From Bolinopsis microptera (lineage: Eukaryota > Ctenophora > Tentaculata > Lobata > Bolinopsidae): 64,000 nt of DNA. The stretch is taken from NCBI RefSeq assembly GCF_026151205.1, contig NC_087072.1, positions 20,426,103-20,490,102 of the forward strand, given 5' to 3'. Numbering within the stretch: position 1 is the first letter of the stretch; each line of letters opens with the position of its first letter. The notes under the pieces are model-generated. The model was not told the origin of the DNA. It did not search any database and worked only from the letters and a program-made list of their open reading frames with translations. This document shows positions 55,353 to 64,000 of the stretch, piece after piece. Made by a program: the position numbers and the translations under genes.

Positions 55353-57455
55353 GTACGTTGTTTTTGTGATATAGTTAAAGGGTGGTACGTGGGGGGATGG
55401 CAGAGGTGTCTTTTACAATTTTTCAAAATGTTCAATTAATTAAGGTCAGGGGTCGGGAACAATTAAAATGCCTCTACTAAAGTCGTTACAGTACTATTTA
55501 GGGCTTGTGGCTAGAGATTACCCTTAATGTATTCACGAGTATTCGATCTTCCGGTCGGGTTATACTACAAGGCTTACTAGGCTGGTTTGTGGGTGATGTT
55601 TTAGTTGAGAATACCCTGTTCACATTTACATTGTGCTAGTCAGTGTTACTGCTAGTGTTTCGGAGCACTCCAGATACTCAATGATACGATCGCGCTAGGT
55701 GAATAATTGTATCAATTTTACTAATGATTAGCAGCTTTTCTGTAAAATGTAATATAGTATTCGCTACTTTAGTACTTTGTTGTGCTTTTTTAGACCTACC
55801 TGTGAATTGTGGTTATCTTTAAGAACTCTAATGCAACTTTTGTAAGTTGTAACAAATAGTAGTACCACGTGAGGTGGGTGCAATTATTCCGAGTAGAGCT
55901 GACATGGTGATCTACTCATCCCACCATTTTGAGATAGCACCAATGACTCAAACACCACGTGACACGTGTTTGACCACGTGGCTGTAGCCTACCTGATGCA
56001 CTCCGCGGTATACCACACCTTTAATAGTACGATCATAATTTCACTGCTATTGTCCAGCTACCTTTATAACCCACCCCCTGCTCCCCTGTATTGTGCATTA
56101 AACATTTTGCTCGTGATGAAATGATCGAAATCGTTATGTGTCCCCGGCATATGATCATTATCCCTTTTGCTGCCACTCGAAAACTTAAATCTTTAAATCT
56201 TCCCCCAGCTCCCCTGCTTTTATAGTTCACTGTCACAAATTGCTGTATCATAATAATCTTTCTGAAACACTGCTACTTGAGTCGTAATGTGGCCTTATGT
56301 TCAATGTGTTATTACATCATTCGTTACTTAATGTGTATATACATATAACGTGCTGCTGCGTCATGTTGGACATAATTTGAGATTAATTAATCTAGACGTG
56401 CTGGGGCTTGGTATTATAACTGATTTGTTTCAATTCTCGGGAATCAAATTCCAGTATTGATTCTCATTTCTCACGTCATTTGTTTTGAGGGCTCTGTGTT
56501 TGTAATTTGTATCCGTCTCGCTTTGTTACGGCTACAGTTACGAGATCATTGCTCAGATGTTCTATATTATGTTCATAATTTCCAAGTAAATTATGTTGAA
56601 TAATATGATATATATTTATTATATTCATGACGTTCGAAAATAATTATGTTATCTTTCTACTGTCGTTCACTTGTAGTTGCCCGCTCCGTTCATGAGTTCA
56701 GAGGAGTAACTTAAAGACTTAAGAACTCATTACATAATGTATCATTATATATGTATATATGCAGTCTGCGTTTACATGATTTCGTCAGTTTGGCTTTTAA
56801 TCGACCACAACGAGCAAAATTAGATCAACGATCTTAAATTTGTTATCTTATGGTCATAGAAATGTTAGTTCATTGAAATTTTGTCGGTTAAAAATTCTTG
56901 AGAATTCCCCATTGTCACCCCTTACTGACATTTCAAATCACAAATAACGATGAGTTGTCATATCGATAGTTTGTAAGATTTGCTCTATGTATTACTATGA
57001 GAACGGAGCAAAAATTACATTTCTTCCAAAATTAATCAGTCGAATTTAATAATTGGTCAAGCATGTAGCGTGACAGAATTACACGTTAACCCATGCTAAT
57101 TGATAAACTGATGGACCTGGTCTCCGTCTTGCCTGTCTTCTTATTTAAACAAGGAACTGTCACGGTCAAAAAGAGCAAAAGAATGCTCGCTGGGTAGTAA
57201 CTGCACGCAGTATGCATCACCTGCCCCCGCATCTTGAGCACGCACGTTGTTTGATTATAATTTCTTGTTGAAGTGTAGCGAGATTCTTCGTACGGCTTCC
57301 TTAACCAATTATTTCGAATCAACGGATAGATATTATTTTGCCAGTTGTATACCTTCGTTTTGAGCGCCACCTCATTTTTTGTTCGTTGATCGCTTTTGGT
57401 ACCGCCCGATATGCGTTGATAGTATCAGAGCGTTTTGAGATCGTTGTGTGGGGGA
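55353..57455. other. Intron segment upstream of the first-exon array
   Basis: No exon recognised; AT-rich with CACGTG-containing stretches around 55864-55980 (several CACGTG E-box cores). It presumably contains promoter sequence for the first exon at 57456. Confidence 0.4.
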
Positions 57456-58871
57456 ATGAGGGAAAATGAAGAGATTCAGAGAACACACGATGTCAAGAAA
57501 ATGGCACAACTGTTAGAGGAACTGTCGAGTGATACCGACATTGGTACTAACCAAATCAATAGCTCAATTGTCACGAACGATGTGCCGGGTAGAACGTTGC
57601 AGAGCAATTTGGTGACTAGAGCAAATACAATATATTCAATGACACCCAGAGTTATTCGACCAAGACAGAACTCCTTTGTAAAGTTTAAGGAGTTGGACCA
57701 CAATGATTTATTTGTAACGAAGTCCCATGATTCCTACTTTGACGAAAGGGGTGCTAGACTTAAAAAACGGGTGTCATTTAATTTTGAAATTCAGTCGGAC
57801 GACGGGGATACTTGGTCACCTACGGAGAGTAAGGGTGGGTTGAACGATTTTCAGCGAGCTGATTCCACTTTGAAAAGAATAGAAAAGCGATCACAAGTCA
57901 GCAAATCTTTCAAACCAATGCAATCTTTTGATGAATCCATTGAACAGATCGCTTCGCCTGATCAAAAACCTTATATTGTAAAGCCTTTGAAAAGAAAAAT
58001 TTCGTTTGTCTCTTTCGTCAAAAACATTCAAAGGGATAAAAATCGTTGTACTGCCAACTCGTCTTTAAAAGAGTGGAAGAATGGCCCTATCACCACGCGT
58101 CGTAATTCATTCATGAACTTCATCCAAAACCAAAAACCTTCCTCCAGCCGTCCTCCAGTCTGTCCTGCTTCTGCTATTAAAAACCGATCTCTCATCTGCA
58201 GGGATTTTGAGGGCGAGGACTCCCTAAACTCTATCTCTTCTTTCACCACTATGAAGAAACACAACATCAAATCTGATCAGAATTCACCGAACAGACCTCC
58301 TCCTTTGATACAACCCAGACTCAAGCGAAATTCCTCCCGAACATCAGTAACACTTATATTCAATAACCAATATGACAGTCAGTCTTTAAATTCATCATAT
58401 CAAGGATCTAGTTGGAGGAGTTCCAGCTCTTTTTCACGGTCCGACTCGGGTTACACTTCAAATCAGTCCCTCCCTCCGCCTACACCAATCACAGAAACCC
58501 ATCACCACCATCAGCCTTCAACTACTGCCAACCAGCGTCCCAGCATATCCCAAAGTACTGCCACAATAAAACGGCGGCTCTCTCAGATCCCATCCAACCC
58601 CATCTACGAAGATTTCCCCCATGCTCTAGAATCTATCAAGAAAACTAGCAATAGCGATGCTTGTGACCTTGAGAAATTACGTCACCGTACTATGAAATCA
58701 CCGGAAATGATTGATAAGTCCAAGAGGAAGGAGTCTAAGAGCACGCTGATGACGAAAACCAGACGGTTCTCACAGAACGTTTTAGGTCACATTGCCAAGA
58801 AGCCCCGCAAGTCTCAAACCAGGTCCACCAGGTTCATCGGGGTTAACAAATACAGGGCTTTTGAAAATTTG
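57456..58871 (+). CDS. Long alternative first exon (472 codons), basic and Ser-rich
   Basis: The first good ATG is at 57456 (MRENEEIQRTHDVKKMAQLL; the frame is open from 57435). The exon ends ...RFIGVNKYRAFENL at the donor GTAAGT in phase 0, fitting the acceptor at 63698 (VVRWEDES). Apart from the N-terminal helix it is disordered. Motifs include repeated RxNSF-type basic-Ser sites (PRQNSFVKF, TRRNSFMNF, LKRNSSRTS, IKRRLSQIP), a DSGYTS motif at 58443-58460, and a His run (ETHHHHQ). The F-x-GVNK end is shared with the exon at 62418. It would start a spectrin-repeat-only isoform. Confidence 0.78.
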
Positions 58872-59390
58872 GTAAGTTGCTGACATTACATCATTTAATT
58901 TCGTTTTATCTGTAATATGCACTTACGCATTTTTGAATGTGGCCGGAAACAATATAACCGTGGAATATGATTTAACGGAAATACTGCAAAGTTAATAACA
59001 TGCAGCTCAGTGGATCATTTGGCCTGAAATATTGTTTTTAAAATATGCTCGTGGTTTAAATTACTGGAAGGAAAATACCTGCAGCTAGCATTATGACTGG
59101 CACCGTGATCTATCGGTCGGTACTTGGGCTGTCCTGTTATAATCTCTTTATCTGAATTTAAAGTTTCAAATTATCGCAATCAAATTAGGTCTCAAATTGC
59201 CCAGCCCCAGGCCCGATAATGGATTATGTTGTCACTTGCTAAGTGATCAATGCCACTATCAAAATATGTATCATTCATGCTATGCATACAATTAAATATA
59301 CCCCCTATGTACCCAGATTACCTCCCTCAGATCATTGTCCCTAGTATACCATCTAATGTGTCCCTCCCTTATCGTGCCCTAAAGTAGATC

Positions 59391-59426
59391 TGTGTCGCGT
59401 GTGTCGCGTGTGTCGCGTGTGTCGCG
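59391..59426. repeat. 9-bp tandem repeat (TGTGTCGCG x4)
   Basis: Four perfect head-to-tail copies. Confidence 0.93.
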
Positions 59427-59530
59427 TGCTGTCTGCCGACCCGTCTGTCAGACCTCCGTCCGTGTTTCACCTTTCTTCACCCTTGTTTTTGTGTCGCTAC
59501 TACACAATATACACGTTATAATATTCTGTC

Positions 59531-59647
59531 ATGAAAATAGGAAACATTTCCGTTACCCCTCGAACAGCCGGTGCTATCAGTTCTAGCTCGGATAGGGCGA
59601 TGATTTGCGACACCTGTGTCATATACTGTTACATCCCTCGTCTATTG
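59531..59647 (+). CDS. Candidate alternative first exon (39 codons)
   Basis: The ATG at 59531 opens MKIGNISVTPRTAGAISSSS ... CYIPRLL and reaches the donor GTACGT in phase 0, compatible with the acceptor at 63698. It has a Ser-rich segment and a Leu at the junction, like the neighbouring first exons, plus four Cys residues. No domain recognised. Confidence 0.45.
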
Positions 59648-60424
59648 GTACGTGTACATAACGTCACTGCTTTGTGTTTAACATTGTTTATCAAATTCCT
59701 TTGTGCCCTTTTTTGTTCGATTAAAATTAGCTGTTGCGATAACATTTTAAAATAAAACGACTTTTTAAACTTCGATGTTATCTAATATCTAATTTTCTGT
59801 ATCTTTTTTCAATCTGAAAATTTGGGCTTGACATAAGAAAAGTTGGCACATTTTTTGTTCTGTTATTGACGTCATGGAATTAAACTTGAATTAAACATCA
59901 AACCCGTCATGGGTATTGGGTATTTACCTAAAATAATTGCCAATTAATGAACCCATAACACTATCACCAACATAGCAAGAAATTTCATACTCCTTTTTCT
60001 TTAGAAATGTAGCTCGTTATTCTGCATCGCCCAATGGTAACGATCTGATATAATTGAGTACGGTTAATATCCTATGAAGGGGGCTGAGCATTCTCATAAC
60101 TTCGATTTAAGTGATAATTTCGTGTGAGGTCGGTTTTTAGATTTTAGAATGTCCTTACACTTCATAGTTTCTTATAAATTGATGCGTTAACTTTAATAAG
60201 CACAACCTGTTCGCCCACTTGACGTTTGGTGGTTACACTAACCACCTTTATCGCGGATGACCGAGGTCAGAATATTCTAAAAAGACATGATAAACCGACC
60301 ACCTGTTTGTTCGTATGGAAAATCTGGAGACCATTCTTCAGTTTGACCATCCAGACCTAGCCATCGTTTATCTTCGCTTGATTCCTATTTCAATCCTGCG
60401 GTTGCTGCCGTCGAAGTTCGTTCG

Positions 60425-61792
60425 ATGGAGCCGTTGAAACGTTCTATTTCTATAGATTTGTTGATCGATTCTCGGGCTAGTCACAATTCTCTGGATAGCG
60501 GATACACCTCGGACACTTACCTGTTTTCTCCGGACACTTATCCAGATGTAACCTCTGACCGTAGTCTCACAACAACACTTTCCAATTGTAGTATCAGACC
60601 AGGAATCAAGTTTTCTCCCTCTCTGTTGGGTCGCTGTGTAGATAAACCAGTAGATACCCTCTCACGTGACACATCACGTGACACATCACCTACAGTTTCA
60701 GATAACACTACTCTCACTGAACCCTCCACTACAAACACTACTCCAGATCCTGCTGATGCTAGTTTAGATCCGATCAGCCTATATAGTCTTGAAGCTAAAG
60801 ATGTTTGCTTTTCCGTTCCTGTTCAGAAAGATGACGATAGTCCTGTTGAGACCGGGAAATTTTCGATTGATTCAACTTTTAATGCTGCTTCTTCAAGATC
60901 TTTAAGAGTATCGGTATCATCCCAAAACACTAAAAAGTTTTCAAACCTTGCTAATAAGTTTGAATCTTGTAGTACCCAAGATAAATTAGAGTTTGTTTCT
61001 TACTATGTCGCTACTAATGAACAACGTATAAAGAAGAGATCCATCGCCGAGAAGAGAGCCATCGCTGAAAAGGTTAAATGTGAAAAGGATGAAGTGATTG
61101 TTATGACTATTCCTAAAAAGATTTTTGGGGGAATTTCTGACAAACTAACTTATACCAAACCACTTTCCAAACTTATTGTCAGAATTGAGACCCCAACGTA
61201 TAACCTCGGTCTAAAACCTTATAGACGAAAGCATATGGAGCCTGATTCTTATAGAAGTAATCACGAAGAGCCTGATTCATGCAGTTTAAAGAAAATGCTG
61301 GAGTATGACGAAATCAGTTCACCTATGGTTTCAGACCGTGATAATGGTGAAAATGATAATGATAGCATGTGTAAAGAATATCAGCAACCTACCTCCCTCT
61401 TACTAGACTTCCACTCTTCGTTAGAATCCGTCTGTATTGAGAACTTTTTACTTCAGGGCTCTGAAAACATCTCAGATAAACTAAAAGTCGAGAAGACCCT
61501 GCACTTAAGTGAATGGGGCAGATGGAGAAAGAAATCGATAGATCTTCCAGAGGTTTTTCGTCAACGCAGACCAAATCCGTTGTCCTCTAGATATCTCGGA
61601 AGGGAGATCTCATCCACTACTCATCTCGAAAAACATCCTTGTAAGCTGTTTTTGTCTAAAAGAGAAGAACAAGAGGAGGAAGAAAGTCCTCTTTTGGGGA
61701 GTGCTTCTTATTCTCAACCTGTTTCTCTAGTTTCCGAATCCGTCTCTCCTGTGAAACAAAATTCTAAGAAGAAGAAGATGAAAAAGCGATAA
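60425..61792 (+). CDS. Long Ser-rich open exon (455 codons), alternative first exon or separate gene
   Basis: ATG 60425 (MEPLKRSISIDLLIDSRASH) to TAA 61790. Coding character is clear from length and codon use. It carries DSGYTS (60494-60511), the same motif as the exon at 57456, a tandem SRDTSRDTS, duplicated RSIAEKRAIAEK, and duplicated MEPDSYR/EEPDSCS units. It ends in an acidic run followed by a poly-Lys tail (KKKKMKKR). No strong phase-0 donor is present; the best is GTGAAA after ...SESVSP near 61750, and a GTAAGC near 61640 is in phase 1. It may splice to 63699 through a weak donor or end at its own stop. No known domain. Confidence 0.7.
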   Translation: MEPLKRSISIDLLIDSRASHNSLDSGYTSDTYLFSPDTYPDVTSDRSLTTTLSNCSIRPGIKFSPSLLGRCVDKPVDTLSRDTSRDTSPTVSDNTTLTEPSTTNTTPDPADASLDPISLYSLEAKDVCFSVPVQKDDDSPVETGKFSIDSTFNAASSRSLRVSVSSQNTKKFSNLANKFESCSTQDKLEFVSYYVATNEQRIKKRSIAEKRAIAEKVKCEKDEVIVMTIPKKIFGGISDKLTYTKPLSKLIVRIETPTYNLGLKPYRRKHMEPDSYRSNHEEPDSCSLKKMLEYDEISSPMVSDRDNGENDNDSMCKEYQQPTSLLLDFHSSLESVCIENFLLQGSENISDKLKVEKTLHLSEWGRWRKKSIDLPEVFRQRRPNPLSSRYLGREISSTTHLEKHPCKLFLSKREEQEEEESPLLGSASYSQPVSLVSESVSPVKQNSKKKKMKKR

Positions 61793-62417
61793 CCAATCGA
61801 TACTAGGTTTCTTGGGTTCAACCCACTCTCGTATCTTAAGCACATGGTAATTGGTAGTTCTAACTCCTGTTTTTCACCTCAGTCATTTCATTTTTACGTT
61901 TTGTTGGGTTTTAAGCACACTCCCACTAACTTTATTATTAAATGCGTGATCTGATTTCAGGTGTGGGTGAGCTGAAAGTATGTGATTTGCTTCATGAAAA
62001 TTAAAATTGATGGTACCGGAAAAGTTAATAAAATGCTGTGCATTCTTACAATTATATGAGAGGATACAACTTAGTGATCCTGGCCCAATTTACTGGCTGC
62101 TTAATTTACATGACAAGCATTGCTGGCTCTATAGTTAAATCTCGGGTTTAAATTAATTTTCAGCGTGTGTCCACTAATTGACGGTGCATTAATTCTCTAT
62201 GACAATGTTAACCGGAAACTTTGCCGTGCATTTACTATAGACTGCTTCTCTTTATCCAATTTGTCTCATTTTTAGCGTCAGATTAGGCCATGTGTTTGTA
62301 GATTTGTTTAAAGTTGGCATCTTTTCCACTATTATAGAGGTTCAGCAAAGTTGTGTATAGCGCAGAGGGCGCCTCTCCGCACCCCTCTTAGGAGCATCAT
62401 GCTCTGTGCTGTGATAA

Positions 62418-63332
62418 ATGTTTCTGAGAGGTGAAACATACAAGAGTTCAGCAAATGTTTCCTCAACCACCCGGCCCAACTTCCATAAGTTCCTCTTCAA
62501 GGTTAAGAAAGGAGAGCAAGTTCAGTACAACCCTCCTCTTCGTACTATCGACTTGTCTAACGCTCAAGCTCTTCCCCATTTTCCAAAACCTGCCAAGAGA
62601 AAACAGTCAAAGGATGGAATCATCAAAAGATGGAGTCTCAAAAGATCGTCTAAAGGTAGGAGAAGTGTAGACTCTTCCCCGCCTAAAGTCTCTCGGAGCC
62701 CTTCAATCACATCTCCACCACAGAACTATGTTAAGAGGTGGAGCCTCAAACGTTCAAACAAACGGTTATCAGCTGTTACCAGTGACTGGAGCGCTCTGGA
62801 TGAGCCTGAAGAAGGTGGTTTATCTGAACAACTTGAAGCAAACACCGTTCATACTAGGGTCAGAAGATGGAGTACTGTTAGCAAGCAGAAATCTCTACCT
62901 GCATCCACCGAAAGGAAGCTCGAGGACGAAGATGTTATTGAAGAAAACGAGATGGTTAAGGTAAAGCAGACAAGATCACTACGTTTTAAACCCGTCAAAG
63001 AGGAGCGAGCTTCCTGGCGACTATCTCTCCAAGACGGCTGCAATGGAGCTAATAAAGCTTGTGTCTACCTCCAAGACACCGCGGAAGTATCTCCCTCTGA
63101 AGAATTCCAAGCTCTGAAGCGGACTCTGTCTGGAGCTCAGTTCTACAAGGATAACTCTGCTTTGATGTTTCTTTTTCCTGAGACTGATCCTACTCCGACC
63201 AGCAGATTGGGTTCTTTGATAAGGATGACCAGTTCAAGGAAGTCACAGTTGGTGAAGGAAGAGGAGAGGAAGCTGAAACGATGGAAAAAAATATTTATGG
63301 GAGTTAATAAAAAATTCGTGCTGAAACATTTG
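62418..63332 (+). CDS. Long alternative first exon with RWSLKRS repeats
   Basis: ATG 62418 (MFLRGETYKSSANVSSTTRP) runs 305 codons to ...FMGVNKKFVLKHL and the donor GTTAGT in phase 0, matching the acceptor at 63698. The frame otherwise stops at 63363. It contains repeated basic-Ser motifs IKRWSLKRSSKG, VKRWSLKRSNKR and VRRWSTVSKQK, strong basophilic-kinase or 14-3-3-type candidates. The C-terminal F-M-GVNK-x-x-x-x-x-x-L aligns with F-I-GVNK-x-x-x-x-x-L at the end of the exon at 57456, implying duplicated first exons. It is disordered apart from the basic helix near the end. Confidence 0.78.
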
Positions 63333-63698
63333 GTTAGTGGTCAGAAGTATTGTTTGATAATTTGAGCCTCAACAAATTCAGATAATTTACTTAGTATTTT
63401 TTATCGCCATGCCACTTTGTTAGTCTTATACCATCGGATAAGTTCTATGGTATGATAGCTATTAATAGAATTGTACTACATTATGTCCGACGAGCTCAGA
63501 AGCCATTTTACATTTTCTCCAATTGTAATTTTTCCTCAGTAAATACATCCGTGTGATAATGGTGTAAAATTGATTATTATTAACTGGGAAGTGGGAATCG
63601 GGAGGGGTACTATTTGGTAAATTTCTACTGTTTTCTTAATGCGAACTATACGTCCCCTTATATTGTTTGATCACACCATGATAATGTATTTCTCTCAG

Positions 63699-63819
63699 GT
63701 CGTCAGGTGGGAAGATGAAAGCAAGGACTACATCCAAAAACAGGAGCCTGTTAGTGAAGATCCTGAGAAACTCAAGGAACAGATTGCCAATCTCGGCGAG
63801 TTCAAAGAGGCTGTTGATG
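63699..63819 (+). CDS. Spectrin-repeat exon, common acceptor for the downstream first-exon array
   Basis: 121 nt, phase 0 in, phase 1 out (G|GTAAGT), acceptor TTCTCTCAG. It encodes VVRWEDESKDYIQKQEPVSE and KLKEQIANLGEFKEAVD. The W at helix A position and the L-x-x-L spacing fit a spectrin repeat. In phase with 55352 and with the donors at 58871, 59647 and 63332. Confidence 0.92.
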
Positions 63820-63993
63820 GTAAGTTATTCCAGAATAAATTTGTCTAGGAAACATTTCTAAAGAACTTTCCAATCCTAGATGCGATTGTTCAAATCTGAA
63901 AGATAATTGGAAAATGAGGAGCCCAAGTCAAAAGTTTTGTCGTGCTTGACTGGTTCAAAGTTATTGCTATTTCATCAACGTATCTATTCTCAG

Positions 63994-64000
63994 AGATGAG
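63994..64000 (+). CDS. Start of the next rod exon (cut by window end)
   Basis: TATTCTCAG at 63985-63993 is an acceptor in phase 1 that matches the preceding donor. Only seven exon bases are visible. Confidence 0.55.

Larger units (their letters stand above)
18497..64000 (+). other. Giant spectraplakin/plakin-like gene locus (extent of threaded exons)
   Basis: Exons from 18497 to the window edge join with consistent phases into: W-K-x-x-L-K-K repeats, eight ~50-residue modules, CH1-CH2, then plakin-type spectrin repeats with an SH3-like insert. Spectraplakins (dystonin/BPAG1, MACF1, Shot, VAB-10) bind actin through CH1-CH2 and link it to microtubules, intermediate filaments or junctions. The C-terminal half is outside the window, so a full spectraplakin cannot be distinguished from a shorter plakin. 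Whether the part before 28983 belongs to the same transcripts is phase-compatible but unproven. Introns longer than 300 bp not described separately hold nothing I could recognise beyond the listed repeats and candidate first exons. Confidence 0.65.

Overview
The window is animal nuclear DNA. Coding sequence sits in short exons bounded by GT...AG introns with pyrimidine-rich acceptors, the introns are AT-rich, and there is no operon or ribosome-binding-site logic. A nested single-exon rhodopsin-type receptor resembles a class A receptor expansion that I associate with cnidarians, so a cnidarian is my best guess; this is inference from memory, not a database result.

Almost everything real lies on the + strand and can be threaded, with matching intron phases, into one very large spectraplakin/plakin-like cytolinker locus that continues past both ends of the window. 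Layout: (1) 1-1747, an exon of tandem ~75-residue repeats carrying a KKDGTPI signature. (2) 1748-18496, ~17 kb mostly non-coding, with minisatellites and three candidate alternative first exons (3250, 3832, 9372). (3) 18497-19162, an exon of W-K-x-x-L-K-K repeats. (4) 19926-27893, eight phase 1-1 exons, each encoding one copy of a ~50-residue module I do not recognise. (5) 29716-38210, a tandem pair of calponin-homology (CH) domains, the spectrin/plakin type of actin-binding domain. (6) 39499-55352, spectrin-repeat helices with an embedded plakin-type SH3-like segment (49239-49387). (7) 63699 to the window end, further spectrin-repeat exons.

The most striking property is promoter and first-exon complexity. 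ATG-led open exons ending in splice donors lie inside the introns, and their donor phase fits the next constant exon: 29078, 30148, 34044, 37156, 39144, 41934, 45918, 48354, 49848, 57456, 59531 and 62418 (60425 may belong too). Several are long, Ser/Arg-rich and disordered (472 to about 650 codons). Depending on the start, the product would have CH1+CH2, a broken CH1, CH2 only, or no actin-binding domain. This parallels the known CH1+CH2, CH2-only and CH-less isoforms of dystonin, MACF1 and Shot, but is more elaborate. An alternative acidic 3' terminal exon (51831-51959) could end a short isoform, and a 21-nt microexon (54347-54367) would insert exactly one heptad.

Mobile DNA: a Penelope-like element (reverse transcriptase plus GIY-YIG endonuclease) occupies an intron at 21990-26698 as a head-to-head inverted dimer. 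Its two arms are each 2270 bp and look identical; both carry a hammerhead-ribozyme-like core, and a 12-bp direct repeat flanks the whole insertion. A 149-bp hAT-type MITE with perfect 21-bp terminal inverted repeats and an 8-bp target duplication lies at 52405-52569. A class A GPCR gene is nested in an intron at 44105-45070.
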